Of a stretch of DNA of 64,000 bases, positions 46,734 to 55,447 are shown one piece after another. This DNA is from Rhodoferax antarcticus ANT.BR. GTDB taxonomy: Bacteria > Pseudomonadota > Gammaproteobacteria > Burkholderiales > Burkholderiaceae_C. The stretch is taken from positions 18,250-82,249 of the forward strand of contig NZ_MSYM01000009.1 of NCBI RefSeq assembly GCF_001938565.1, written 5' to 3'. The notes under the pieces are model-generated. The model did not search any database, was not told the DNA's origin, and saw only the letters and a program-made list of their open reading frames with translations. The position numbers were made by a program, and so were the translations under genes. Position 1 is the stretch's first letter; each line of letters opens with the position of its first letter.

Positions 46734-47518
46734 GGGGTACTGTCGTCCGGAAAACGTGGGTGCGTGCCCACCGGGCGATAGCGTCGGTCGTAGTCGCCGG
46801 CATACAGGCGGCTGGCGGCAAAGTCCTGCGCGCCCAAGGTCCGCCCCACCAGAATAAGCGCTGTGCGGTCCATGCCTTCGTCCACCGCAGCCAGCACGGT
46901 GGACAGTGTGGCCCGCACCACGCGCTCGTCTGGCCAACTGGCGCGCCACACCACCGCCACGGGGCAGTCTGCACCGTAATGGGGCGTTAATTCGCCGACC
47001 ACGCGGGCCAACACGTGGATGGAGAGGTGGATGGCCAGCACCGCGCCGGTGCGCGCAAAGTTGTGCAAGTTCTCCGCCTCCGGCATGGCCGACGCTCGGC
47101 CCGAGGTGCGGGTCAACACTACCGACTGGCTTAGCCCCGGCAGGGTCAGCTCCGCCTCTAGCGCAGCGGCGGCTGCCGCAAAAGAGGGCACACCCGGTGT
47201 CACCGTGTAAGCAATACCCTCTTCGCGCAGGCAGCGCAGTTGCTCGCCCATGGCGGACCAGACAGACAAGTCGCCCGAGTGCAAGCGCGCCACATCTTGG
47301 CCCAACGCATGCGCAGCGCGGATCTCATCCACGATTTGCTCAAGAGACAAGGGCGCCGTGTTAACCAGCCGAACGCCCAGCGGGCAATGCGCCAAAACGC
47401 CTTCGGGAACCAAGGAGCCCGCATACAAACACACCGGGCTGGCAGCAATCAAGTCGCGGCCGCGCAAGGTCAGTAAGTCAGGGGCGCCAGGGCCCGCACC
47501 AATAAAGTGAACAGTCAT
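46730..47518 (-). CDS. cobM: Precorrin-4 C11-methyltransferase
   Basis: CobM methylates C11 of precorrin-4 to give precorrin-5. The 262-aa protein shows the corrin methyltransferase pattern: [18 protein letters not shown] at the start, [34 protein letters not shown] (family motif SGD), [17 protein letters not shown] and [18 protein letters not shown]. Coupled to cobE above (ATGA overlap at 47515-47518) and to cobF below. Confidence 0.95.
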   Translation of the reverse strand: MTVHFIGAGPGAPDLLTLRGRDLIAASPVCLYAGSLVPEGVLAHCPLGVRLVNTAPLSLEQIVDEIRAAHALGQDVARLHSGDLSVWSAMGEQLRCLREEGIAYTVTPGVPSFAAAAAALEAELTLPGLSQSVVLTRTSGRASAMPEAENLHNFARTGAVLAIHLSIHVLARVVGELTPHYGADCPVAVVWRASWPDERVVRATLSTVLAAVDEGMDRTALILVGRTLGAQDFAASRLYAGDYDRRYRPVGTHPRFPDDSTP

Positions 47519-47904
47519 GGGTAGGTATTTTCAGGGATAGTTGTAGCAATTGCGGCTGTCACCAGGCGGTCTGCAGAGACACAACGCGGTACCCGCAATT
47601 GGGCGCCCGGGCCAGCGCCTGCCAGCGCCGCAGATTCAGCCAGACTGCGATGTCCATAGCGCGCGGGTACCTGGACGCTGGCCTGCGCCTCTTGCAGTTG
47701 CAGTGCGTCGGCGGGTATGGCTAACACCGGTAGCCTGCATTGAGCTGCAAAGCGCAGAAACTCGGGTGCAGCCGCTTTGTCCCACGCCGTAGCCAGCGCA
47801 GTCAGCGAGTTTGATCGGTCGGATTGCGCCAGTGCAATTTCTAGGGCGCTGCGCAGAGACTCGGCTGTGGCGGCGGCACGAAACCCGAAACCAGCCACGC
47901 TCAT
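47515..47904 (-). CDS. cobE: Cobalamin biosynthesis protein CobE / CbiG C-terminal domain
   Basis: The 129-aa protein is the small CobE/CbiG C-terminal-type protein: [20 protein letters not shown] at the start, [38 protein letters not shown]. Its biochemical role is not settled; it is regularly found in aerobic cob operons. ATG 47904 lies 10 bp after the cobL stop. Confidence 0.88.
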   Translation of the reverse strand: MSVAGFGFRAAATAESLRSALEIALAQSDRSNSLTALATAWDKAAAPEFLRFAAQCRLPVLAIPADALQLQEAQASVQVPARYGHRSLAESAALAGAGPGAQLRVPRCVSADRLVTAAIATTIPENTYP

Positions 47905-47914
47905 GGTTTGCCTC

Positions 47915-49096
47915 TCACAGCCGGGTACTCCACTGCAACGCCGGGCGGCTAGGCTGCCAGCCGCGCATGCGCCCCAGCGGCGCGGCCTGCGCCACATCAA
48001 TCTGCAGCAACTCGCCACCGTAGCGCGCGTGCAGTTGCAGCAGCGCCGATTGAGTTTCAAGGGTAACGGCGTTGACGACCAGGCGGCAGCCTGGCGGCAC
48101 AACCGCCCGCAAAGCGTCGAACAGCGCCAAGTCAAAGCCGCCACCCACAAACACGGCGTCGGGCGGTGGCAGATCACGCAGTGCGGGCAGTGCAGCGCCT
48201 TGCAGCACGGTCAGGACAGCGTCCAAACCAAAGCGCAAGACGTTGGCCTCAATGTTGGCCACCCGGTCTGCACGCAGCTCCACGGCACTGGCCGAGCCAC
48301 CCGCCAGACACCACTCCACGGCGATCGATCCGCAGCCCGCTCCAAGGTCCCACAGATGCTCGCCTTGGCGTGGCGCCAGCGCCGCCAGAGTAATTGCGCG
48401 CATCGGCGATTTGGTGATCTGGCCATCGTGCGCAAAATCGGTGTCTGGGCGCCCCGGTGTGCGCGCCAAGCCTTGCAGGCCCAGCACCTCTACCGCCACG
48501 GCAACCGGTGCCACAACGTCGGAAAAGTCACACGCGCGCGCGGTCGTTTGGCGTAGGCGTTCCCGGGGGCCGCCCAAGCGCTCCATGACCCAGAGCCGTG
48601 ACGCACCGCCACCTTGCGACGTCAACCAACTGGCGTAATCGACGACGGCCTTGCCATCGCGCAGCAAGCACAGCAGACGTTGGCCTTGCTGCAGCGCCTG
48701 GCGGGTGCGGGCAAACGGGGCCGCGTGCAAGCCAAAGCAATGCACCGCCTCCAGCCGCCAGCCAAGGCGGGAGGCGGCCCAGGCAAAGGTAGAAGGTGCC
48801 GCAAAGGCTTGCCATTCGCCTGCATCCAAGTGTTGCGCCAAGCTGCCGCCCGCACCAAACCAAAACGGATCACCAGACGCCAGCACCGCCACCGGCTGGC
48901 CGCGCAATGCCAGCACAGGGGCTATGTCAAATGGCACTGGCCAGGCGATGCCGCGTGCACCCACTTCGGCTAAGGCCAGATGTCTGTCGCCCCCGATCAC
49001 AAGCTGTGCTTTGGCCAGAGCCGATCGGCTACGATCTGAAAGACCATGCAACCCATCTTCACCTATGCCAATGATTGAAAGCCATGGTTCAGCCAT
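47915..49096 (-). CDS. cobL: Precorrin-6Y C5,15-methyltransferase (decarboxylating)
   Basis: CobL methylates C5 and C15 of precorrin-6B and decarboxylates the C12 acetate. The 393-aa protein has two methyltransferase domains: an N-terminal CobE-type part (LSIIGIGEDGLHGLSDRSRS, VAVLASGDPFWFGAGGSL) and a C-terminal class I part (HLWDLGAGCGSIAVEWCL with the SAM-binding G-x-G-x-G). ATG 49096 is taken because MAEPWLSIIGIG matches family starts; the frame is open upstream. Its start overlaps the 5' end of the opposite-strand cobK by 32 bp. Confidence 0.93.
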   Translation of the reverse strand: MAEPWLSIIGIGEDGLHGLSDRSRSALAKAQLVIGGDRHLALAEVGARGIAWPVPFDIAPVLALRGQPVAVLASGDPFWFGAGGSLAQHLDAGEWQAFAAPSTFAWAASRLGWRLEAVHCFGLHAAPFARTRQALQQGQRLLCLLRDGKAVVDYASWLTSQGGGASRLWVMERLGGPRERLRQTTARACDFSDVVAPVAVAVEVLGLQGLARTPGRPDTDFAHDGQITKSPMRAITLAALAPRQGEHLWDLGAGCGSIAVEWCLAGGSASAVELRADRVANIEANVLRFGLDAVLTVLQGAALPALRDLPPPDAVFVGGGFDLALFDALRAVVPPGCRLVVNAVTLETQSALLQLHARYGGELLQIDVAQAAPLGRMRGWQPSRPALQWSTRL

Positions 49097-49862
49097 AGCG
49101 CGTGTTCTCGTGTTGGGTGGCACCACCGAAGCCAGCCAGTTGGCGGCGGCCCTGGCCGCCGCGCAGATAGACGCTATTTTTTCGTATGCAGGTCGAACCG
49201 ACTCGCCGCTGGCGCAGCCCCTGCCGACGCGGGTGGGCGGTTTTGGTGGCGTTGAGGGTTTGTGCACTTGGCTGGCGCAGCAGCGCATCACCCATGTGGT
49301 GGACGCTACCCATCCGTTTGCTGCCCAGATGAGTTGTAACGCCGTGGCCGCCTGCGCCACCACCGGCACGCCTTTGCTGGCCTTGGAGCGCCCGGCTTGG
49401 CAGGCTCAGCCGGGTGACCGCTGGCAGCTGGTGCTGGATATGGTCGGCGCAGCACGCGCCTTGCCTGAAGCCCCGGCGCGTATCTTTCTGGCAATTGGAC
49501 GCCAGCATGTGGCGCCCTTTTTGGATAGCACAAACCATTGGTTCTTGCTCCGCTTGGTGGATGCTTGCGTGGCGCTGCCTGCGCAGCGAGGACACATCGT
49601 GCTGGCGCGCGGCCCTTTCAACGAAGCCGCAGACACCGCTTTGTTGCGAGCACACCGCATCACCCATGTGGTGGCCAAAAATTCGGGCGGTAGCGGCGCA
49701 GAAGCCAAGCTTCGTGCGGCCCGCGCCCTGGGCTTGCGGGTCATTCTGATTCAGCGCCCAAGCATCCCGCCGCGCCCCTCGGTGAGTCACGTTGATGCGG
49801 TGTTGCGCTGGCTGGCGGGCGCTCATGACGACGCTGCTGCCAACGCAGAGCGTGGCGTGTAA
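49065..49862 (+). CDS. cobK: Precorrin-6A reductase
   Basis: CobK reduces precorrin-6A to 6B with NADPH. The 265-aa protein has ARVLVLGGTTEASQLAAALA near the start (Rossmann-like), FGGVEGLCTWLAQQ, HVVDATHPFAAQMS (family motif DATHPFA), LLALERPAW, and VVAKNSGGSGAEAKLRAAR. ATG 49065 or 49071 may be the start; a later start is possible since the first ~12 residues overlap cobL. It is on the plus strand inside the otherwise minus-strand cob operon and overlaps cobJ by 40 bp at its 3' end. Confidence 0.9.
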   Translation: MPMIESHGSAIARVLVLGGTTEASQLAAALAAAQIDAIFSYAGRTDSPLAQPLPTRVGGFGGVEGLCTWLAQQRITHVVDATHPFAAQMSCNAVAACATTGTPLLALERPAWQAQPGDRWQLVLDMVGAARALPEAPARIFLAIGRQHVAPFLDSTNHWFLLRLVDACVALPAQRGHIVLARGPFNEAADTALLRAHRITHVVAKNSGGSGAEAKLRAARALGLRVILIQRPSIPPRPSVSHVDAVLRWLAGAHDDAAANAERGV

Positions 49863-50602
49863 ACAAAGCGACCTACCTGTCTGGTGGCGGCATTGCCGAC
49901 GATGACGATCGTGCGCATGTCGGCCATGTCAGGCCGCGCCTGCGCCAAAGTGACCGTGCGGATGCGCTCCTCTGGCGTGCTCACGGCTCGGGCAAAAGTA
50001 ATGAGCCGATCAGGGCCGCAAATCTTCAGCAGCAGCGCGAGCACGCGCACGAAGGTGTCCGGTCGGCTGGCGGAACGCGGGTTGTAAAAGGCCATGGCAA
50101 AGTCAGCACCAGCGGCGGCGCGCACACGGGCTTCGATCAGGCTGGCGGGTTTGAGGTTGTCGCTGAGGTTGATGGCGCAAAAGTCGTGACCCAAAGGCGC
50201 CCCGGCCTTGGCGGCAGCGGCCAGCATGGCGGTAATGCCAGGCAGCACGCGAATGTCCAACTCCTGCCAGTGCGGCTGCCCCTCCAGCGCCTCGAAGACT
50301 GCGGCGGCCATGGCGAATACACCCGGGTCGCCGGACGACACCACCACCACCTTGTGGCCAGTTGCCGCCAGGGCCAAGGCGGCACGCGCTCGGTCCATTT
50401 CCACCCGGTTATCCGACGCATGCAGCGTCAGGCCAGGGCGCGCCAACACGCGCGCCACGTATGGGATGTAGCCCACCACATCCGTGGCTTGCGCCAGCGC
50501 TTCGCTGACGGCGGGCGTTACCAAACTCTCGTCGCCCGGCCCCAAGCCCGCAATGCACAACCAGCCGTGCTCAGGCTGGGATGGGTTTGTTACGGTGCTC
50601 AT
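49823..50602 (-). CDS. cobJ: Precorrin-3B C17-methyltransferase
   Basis: CobJ methylates C17 and drives ring contraction to precorrin-4. The 259-aa protein begins after a short tail with LCIAGLGPGDESLVTPAVSE; other blocks are VVGYIPYVARV, VVVSSGDPGVFAMAAAVFE (family GDPG motif), RVLPGITAMLAAAAKAGAPL and FAMAFYNPRSASRPD. ATG 50602 overlaps the cobI stop as ATGA. Its 3' end overlaps the convergent cobK by 40 bp. Confidence 0.95.
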   Translation of the reverse strand: MSTVTNPSQPEHGWLCIAGLGPGDESLVTPAVSEALAQATDVVGYIPYVARVLARPGLTLHASDNRVEMDRARAALALAATGHKVVVVSSGDPGVFAMAAAVFEALEGQPHWQELDIRVLPGITAMLAAAAKAGAPLGHDFCAINLSDNLKPASLIEARVRAAAGADFAMAFYNPRSASRPDTFVRVLALLLKICGPDRLITFARAVSTPEERIRTVTLAQARPDMADMRTIVIVGNAATRQVGRFVYTPRSALAAASS

Positions 50603-51330
50603 TCCTGCACCTCCGGACGGCGTCCTTGGCCATGTACCAACACGATGGCGAAGTAAGGGCAATCGTTACCGTCCACCTGGGCCAAAGGCAACACACTCTG
50701 CCCTGGCATGGTGCCGCGCTCGACCAGCCAAGCTTGCTCCAGGCGCCCGGTGGCTTGCAGCGCCCGACGGATGCGCGGTAAATTGCGCCCGGTCTTCATG
50801 ATGACCAGTGCATCCGCCGTTTGCATATGCCGCTGCAGTTCCGCATCGGGCAAGGTACCCATCAGCACCGTCATCACGTCGTCGCCCCAGGTCATGGGAG
50901 TTTGCGTGGCCGACCAGCAGCCCACCATGCCGGGTATGCCCGGAATCACGTCCACTTGGGCGCGCCCCTGCAGGCGGCTGTACAAGTGCATGAACGAGCC
51001 ATAGAAAAACGGGTCACCTTCGCACAGCACCAGCACCTCTTGTGTCTGTGCCAGCGCAACCAGCCGCGCCGCCCAGGCGTCGTAGAAAGTGGCCAGGCAA
51101 TGGATGTACTCCGGGCTGTCAAAGGGCAGTTCAGTCGTCACTGGGTATTCCATGGGGTATTCAACAACCCCAGCGCCCAGCATGCCTTCGACAATTTGCC
51201 TAGCCTGGCCTGGGCGGCCTTTTTTGCGGAAATAGGCCACGTGGGCGGCGCTGCGAATGGCACGGTCCGAGCGCACACTCATCAGATCGGGGTCACCCGG
51301 CCCTAAGCCCGCGCAAACAATGCGGCCCAT
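50599..51330 (-). CDS. cobI: Precorrin-2 C20-methyltransferase
   Basis: CobI methylates C20 of precorrin-2 to precorrin-3A, the entry to the corrin-specific path. The 243-aa protein starts MGRIVCAGLGPGDPDLMSVR and has VAYFRKKGRPGQARQIVEGM, VLVLCEGDPFFYGSFMHLY (family motif EGDPFFYGS) and VDVIPGIPGMVGCWSAT. ATG 51330 shares its A with the cobH stop (TAATG) and has GAGGGAAATTTA upstream. Confidence 0.95.
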   Translation of the reverse strand: MGRIVCAGLGPGDPDLMSVRSDRAIRSAAHVAYFRKKGRPGQARQIVEGMLGAGVVEYPMEYPVTTELPFDSPEYIHCLATFYDAWAARLVALAQTQEVLVLCEGDPFFYGSFMHLYSRLQGRAQVDVIPGIPGMVGCWSATQTPMTWGDDVMTVLMGTLPDAELQRHMQTADALVIMKTGRNLPRIRRALQATGRLEQAWLVERGTMPGQSVLPLAQVDGNDCPYFAIVLVHGQGRRPEVQE

Positions 51331-51962
51331 TAAATTTCCCTCCGGCTGGCCAGCGCGTTGATGGCGGCCACCGTGATGGCTGAGCCCCCCAGCCTGCCGT
51401 GCACCACCATGGCTGGCACTGGCGGTGCGGCCATGAGGGCAACTTTGGATTCTGCGGCCCCGACGAACCCTACCGGGCAGCCAATGATGGCGGCAGGGCG
51501 CGGGCAATCCGGGTCTTGCAGCATGTTCAGCAGGTGAAACAAGGCAGTCGGTGCGTTACCAATGGCCACCACCGCCCCCGCCAGATGCGGGCGCCACAGC
51601 TCTACGGCCGCCGCGCTACGGGTGGTGCCCATTGCGAGTGCCAGTTCGCGCACTTGGGGCTCCTGCAAGGTGCAGATGATGGCGTTGTTTGCGGGCAAAC
51701 GCGTGCGCGTGATGCCCTCACTCACCATGCGCACGTCACACAAAATTGGGGCGCCGGCTTCCAGTGCCTTGCGTGCTGCTATGGCCATGCCGGGTGTGAA
51801 CTCGATCTGGGCTTGCAGCCCGACCATGCCAGCCGCATGCATCATGCGCACCGCGGCCATTTCTTCCACGGCATCGAAGCGTGCCAGATCGGCTTCTGCG
51901 CGGATGATGGCAAATGACTGGCGGTAGATGGCTTCGCCATCGGTTTCATAAAGATGTCGCAT
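51330..51962 (-). CDS. cobH: Precorrin-8X methylmutase
   Basis: CobH moves a methyl from C11 to C12, making hydrogenobyrinic acid, the first orange corrin. The 210-aa protein is full length and typical: RFDAVEEMAAVRMMHAAGMV (with the catalytic His in MMHAAG), GAPILCDVRMVSEGITRTRL, AIGNAPTALFHLLNML and AIIGCPVGFVGAAESKVALM. It overlaps the cobG stop by 17 bp. Confidence 0.96.
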   Translation of the reverse strand: MRHLYETDGEAIYRQSFAIIRAEADLARFDAVEEMAAVRMMHAAGMVGLQAQIEFTPGMAIAARKALEAGAPILCDVRMVSEGITRTRLPANNAIICTLQEPQVRELALAMGTTRSAAAVELWRPHLAGAVVAIGNAPTALFHLLNMLQDPDCPRPAAIIGCPVGFVGAAESKVALMAAPPVPAMVVHGRLGGSAITVAAINALASRREI

Positions 51963-52971
51963 ACGGTAAGTTGAGTAGCAAAGCGGTTAATGCCGCAGGG
52001 CTCAGGCCCGACCAGTCGGACGCTGAGGCTGCGGTTCCTCGTTGGATCAAGTTATAGCCGTCGGCAGTGGCTACGCTGGTTAATGTCTCTGCGGGGTGGG
52101 CGCAACCCTTGGTGCAGCCGGACACATGCAAGGTCTGCCCGGCACGAAGTGATGTCGCCAGTGCGCGGGCCAGCGGTCGGGTCACAGCCGCCGCCTGCCC
52201 ACAACCCGGCGCGCCGGTGCAGGCGCTGATACGCAAGCGCGCATCGCCCGCCTGGGTGATGAGGTCTGGCAAGACGGGGACGTCCCGCACACCCTCAAGC
52301 AACACGCTGCGCCAAGGTGTCAGTCGCAACGGGGCCAGCGCCGCCATGCGTCGGTGCGACCGGGCCAAGCCTCCCGCCGCCACAAACCAATGCGCCAAGG
52401 CCATGGCTAATGCCGGCACATCTTCCTTGCGGCCCAGCGCACCGGTGGCGCTGCCATCGGCATACACCAGAAAGCCTGCGCCACAGCATTCAATCCGCAC
52501 ATCGGCGAAACTGGTGCGCAGCACTGGAACCTCGCCACAGTCCAGCGCAAAGCCAAACTTGCCCGGCAAGGCCGGTGCGTCGGCTGAGCCTAGCGCCAGG
52601 GTCAGAGCGCGGGCTATTTCAGTGGTTGCGTCTTCCTTTTCCCAGAACGGCGCCAGCAGCAGGTTGCGGCGCGATTCAGTGTGTATATCCGAGTCCACCA
52701 GGCCCAGTTCCTGCGAGCCAGTTAAGAGCGGCGGGTAATCCGGTTCGGCGACGCCACGCAGCTGCAGATTGGCACGGCTGGTGGGCTCCACGGTGTGCTG
52801 TGCATAAAGGGTGGCCAGCGGGGCAATGCCGCTGGATTGCGCGTGCGTGAGCCGCCCCATCGGCGGGCGAATGCGCACCACCCAGCCGTCGTCTGCCAGC
52901 ATCGGCTGCAGCGCACCGGGGCACCAGCCTTGGATGCGCGGGGCAGCCACGCAGCGTATTGCGGAGGTCAT
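51946..52971 (-). CDS. cobG: Precorrin-3B synthase
   Basis: CobG is an oxygen-using iron-sulfur monooxygenase that hydroxylates precorrin-3A; its presence marks the aerobic pathway. The 341-aa product is at the short end for the family. It resembles sulfite/nitrite reductases: ferredoxin-like half-domain with NLQLRGVAEPDYPPLL, and the 4Fe-4S cysteines in SACTGAPGCGQA and VSGCTKGCAHP. ATG 52971 gives MTSAIRCVAAPRIQGWCPG, matching family starts; the frame is open upstream. First gene of the cob methyltransferase operon. Confidence 0.9.
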   Translation of the reverse strand: MTSAIRCVAAPRIQGWCPGALQPMLADDGWVVRIRPPMGRLTHAQSSGIAPLATLYAQHTVEPTSRANLQLRGVAEPDYPPLLTGSQELGLVDSDIHTESRRNLLLAPFWEKEDATTEIARALTLALGSADAPALPGKFGFALDCGEVPVLRTSFADVRIECCGAGFLVYADGSATGALGRKEDVPALAMALAHWFVAAGGLARSHRRMAALAPLRLTPWRSVLLEGVRDVPVLPDLITQAGDARLRISACTGAPGCGQAAAVTRPLARALATSLRAGQTLHVSGCTKGCAHPAETLTSVATADGYNLIQRGTAASASDWSGLSPAALTALLLNLPYATSL

Positions 52972-53306
52972 AGGTTGCGCAACTGCGCCCAGGCCATGGC
53001 CACCTTGGTTGGCGGCGCGGTCTTGCCTGATGCGGCCAGCGACTCGGGAATTTCTATGGGCAAGCGAGAGGAAACCGTGAGGGGGAGGGGAAGACATTGG
53101 GCTGCGATTATCCGGGATAGTCTGTGATTGTTTGGGGCGGCGGTGTATTGGCTTTGAATGCGCAACTTCCGCATGACGGCTTCACATCCGAGGGCCAACC
53201 TTGTGCAGCCAGAGTGGGCTAATACCGCCTGTATCATCCACCACCGTCTGTTGTGACGGCCCACCCATGAACCATCAGGTGGTTGACCAAAGACCGGAAA
53301 ATAACG
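52972..53306. other. 335-bp divergent intergenic region between cobG and cobA
   Basis: Likely holds promoters for both directions. I searched by eye for a second cobalamin riboswitch and saw no B12 box. A small inverted repeat CCGTC-TGTTGT-GACGG lies at about 53245-53260. On the minus strand the text KTAPPTKVAMAWAQLRNL ends at 52968 overlapping the cobG start; it may be a remnant of an unrelated gene. Confidence 0.4.
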
Positions 53307-54062
53307 ATGCAATCGAGTTCAGCGACCCCCCAGAAAGGTTTTGTTTACATTGTTGGCGTAGGCCCCGGCCCGGCGGATTTGATGACGCTGCGTGCGCTGG
53401 ATCGACTCAAACGTGCCCACATCGTGGTGCATGACCGCCTGATTACCCAAGACGTGCTAGACCAAATCCCAGCCAGTGCCGAGCGCCTCTACGTTGGCAA
53501 GGCGCTGGGCAACCACTCGGTGCCACAAGAGCAGATCAACGCCTTGCTGGTGCAGCATGCCCAGGCAGGGCGGCAGGTGGTGCGCCTAAAGGGCGGCGAC
53601 CCGTTTGTTTTTGGACGCGGTGGTGAGGAAGTGCAAGCCCTGCAAGCCGAGGGCATTGGGTTTGAAGTGGTGCCCGGTGTCACGGCGGCCAGCGGCTGCT
53701 CAATGTCGGCGGGCATTCCGCTGACCCACCGCAATCTGGCAGGCAGCTGTGTTTTCCTGCCCGGCCATCTGGCCGACGACAGGGATGCGTATGACTGGGC
53801 GGCGCTGGCGCGACCCGGCCAGACCCGCGTGTTCTACATGGGTGTGCAGCGCTTGCCGCACATTGCCGAGCAACTCATACTGCACGGCTTGTCGCCCGAC
53901 ACGCCTGCCGCCGTTGTGCGCGATGGCACCCGCACCACCGAGCGCGTCTGGGCCACCGGTTTGCGTCGGCTGGTGACGCTGGCGCCGTCTTATGGACCGC
54001 AACCCGGCTTGGTGATCATTGGCGAGACAGTGCGACTGAGCCCGCATTACGAAGCAGCTTGA
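53307..54062 (+). CDS. cobA: Uroporphyrinogen-III C-methyltransferase
   Basis: CobA adds two methyl groups to uroporphyrinogen III, giving precorrin-2 for B12 and siroheme. The 251-aa protein is the single-domain SUMT form: VYIVGVGPGPADLMTLRALD, VRLKGGDPFVFGRGGEEVQA (family GGDPF-x-FGRG), FEVVPGVTAASGCSMSAGIP and PLTHRNLAGSCVFLPGH. ATG 53307 follows CCGGAAAATAACG. Divergent from cobG. Confidence 0.95.
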   Translation: MQSSSATPQKGFVYIVGVGPGPADLMTLRALDRLKRAHIVVHDRLITQDVLDQIPASAERLYVGKALGNHSVPQEQINALLVQHAQAGRQVVRLKGGDPFVFGRGGEEVQALQAEGIGFEVVPGVTAASGCSMSAGIPLTHRNLAGSCVFLPGHLADDRDAYDWAALARPGQTRVFYMGVQRLPHIAEQLILHGLSPDTPAAVVRDGTRTTERVWATGLRRLVTLAPSYGPQPGLVIIGETVRLSPHYEAA

Positions 54063-54178
54063 CGCCGCGCTGGGCCAGTGGGCACTGGGCGTCAAGATGG
54101 CCTGCCCCGTGTTTTGCCGCATGGGGTAAGGGATGGGGTAAGGGATGCATTAGGCGCTCCCTGATTTTTACAAAAAAA

Positions 54179-54850
54179 ATGTCCAAACCCGCCAAACCCG
54201 TCAAACCAGTCGCACCCGGCCCGAAGCTAAATCAGATTCTGGCGGCACTTCCCCCGGCGCAATGCCAGTGCCTGCTGCCCGACCTGGAGCTTGTGGAGAT
54301 GCCCCTGGGATGGACCATGTCGGAGTCTGGTGACCACGTCAGGTACTTGCATTGCCCAGTTTCGGGCATCGTCTCGCTGATATATGCGCTAGAAGATGGC
54401 TCATCGAGTGAAATTGCGCTGATGGGCAACGAAGATTTGGTTGGTATTTCGATTTACATGGGAGGTGACAGCATGCCCAGTAGCACCGAGGTGCAAAGCG
54501 CCGGCCAGGCCTACCGGCTTAGCCGCAAAGTCATGAAGCACGAGTTCGAGCAGGGCGGCAAGTTACAAAATTTGGCGCTGCTTTACACCCAAGCACTGAT
54601 ATGCCAGACCTCGCAGATGGCAGTGTGTAATCAGCACCATTCGGTAGAGCAACAGTTCAGCCGCTGGCTGTTGATGAGTTTTGACCGCTTGTACAGCAGC
54701 AAGATGCAAAAAGATGGCTTGATCACCAAGGCGCGAGGCAGCATCACCATGGTGAACCGCACTCGGCTTGAGGCACAGGCTTGTGAGTGTTACGCCGCCG
54801 CCAAAGAGGAGTGTGAGCGCCTTCTGCCACCTTCCCGAGCGAAGCACTGA
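54179..54850 (+). CDS. Crp/Fnr-family protein lacking the helix-turn-helix
   Basis: The 223-aa protein has the cyclic-nucleotide-binding-like N-terminal domain of a common betaproteobacterial Crp/Fnr subgroup (YLHCPVSGIVSLIYALEDG, LMGNEDLVGISIYMGG) and the dimerisation helix region HHSVEQQFSRWLLMSFDRLY. Members then continue with a recognition block of about 30 residues (typically L-T-x-T-Q-E-x-I-A-x-x-L-G-V-R-R-E). Here DRLYSSK at ~172 jumps straight to MQKDGLITKARGSITMVNRT and the C-terminal CECYAAAKEE. The deletion is in frame. DNA binding is therefore unlikely. ATG 54179 lacks a ribosome site but follows A8. Confidence 0.75.
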   Translation: MSKPAKPVKPVAPGPKLNQILAALPPAQCQCLLPDLELVEMPLGWTMSESGDHVRYLHCPVSGIVSLIYALEDGSSSEIALMGNEDLVGISIYMGGDSMPSSTEVQSAGQAYRLSRKVMKHEFEQGGKLQNLALLYTQALICQTSQMAVCNQHHSVEQQFSRWLLMSFDRLYSSKMQKDGLITKARGSITMVNRTRLEAQACECYAAAKEECERLLPPSRAKH

Positions 54851-54877
54851 ACCGCAACGAAGAGCCCTGGTCTTTTG

Positions 54878-54945
54878 CTATTTAGTAGGTAGCTGCTAGC
54901 CCTTATTTTAGAAGGGCTAGCAGCTACTTTTCTATATAAATCAAA
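54878..54945. repeat. Comamonadaceae dispersed repeat, copy k (palindromic form)
   Basis: AGTAGGTAGCTGCTAGCCCT, then TATTTTAGA and AGGGCTAGCAGCTACTTTTC: the two halves are inverted, giving a long hairpin rather than the usual single orientation. Confidence 0.75.
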
Positions 54946-55096
54946 CCAGCAACGCATTCATGGGCGATGACTTGGTTAATCTAGTTTTCAGTGAGAAATC
55001 GGCCCGTAGCCCTGATGTAAGTTGCGCAGAGTGCTACTTAAATGTAAGCAGCGAGCACCGCGTCGGAATAGTCGATGCGACTGGACCTGTTTCAAA

Positions 55097-55447
55097 TCAG
55101 GCCGCCATCAGCACCCGCGTCGTACCACGTTGCGTTGCGGTGGTTGGGCGAATCAGAAAATCAACGTCGTAGCCCAGGGCGTTGAAAAATGCCAACAATT
55201 TTTCTGAAGAAAAGTTGTCCAGCCGATAGTTCAGCAGAGCCGAAACATTGGGTTGTGCCAGCCCAAGCCGCGCACCGATTTCGGACTGCTTCAAATGCAG
55301 TGCCTTGATGCGCTCATTTAACCTTGCGGCGAGCACCAGCTTGGTTTTAAGTTCTTCGGGTTGCGCCAGTTCCAGGTCAGCAAAAGCGTTGCCGCTACTG
55401 CGCTCAAATTCTGTGTCCAGAATGGCTGTCTTAGCTTGCTTTGCCAT
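55097..55447 (-). CDS. XRE-family antitoxin (partner of Gp49/RelE-type toxin)
   Basis: The 116-aa protein has an N-terminal linker (AKQAKTAILDTEFERSS) and an HTH: RIKALHLKQSEIGARLGLAQ, with PNVSALLNYRLDNFSSEKLL. This is the HTH-37 antitoxin type that usually follows a phage Gp49-like toxin gene. ATG 55447 overlaps the 3' end of the toxin by 17 bp, the normal toxin-first arrangement. The antitoxin looks intact while its toxin carries an amber stop. Confidence 0.85.
   Translation of the reverse strand: MAKQAKTAILDTEFERSSGNAFADLELAQPEELKTKLVLAARLNERIKALHLKQSEIGARLGLAQPNVSALLNYRLDNFSSEKLLAFFNALGYDVDFLIRPTTATQRGTTRVLMAA

Noticed and set aside
52972..53306. A second cobalamin riboswitch before cobG or cobA
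   Set aside because: No B12-box or aptamer core was found on either strand.
54121..54150. Twice repeated ATGGGGTAAGGG before the Crp-like gene
   Set aside because: Only two copies and no sign of function; noted as simple sequence.
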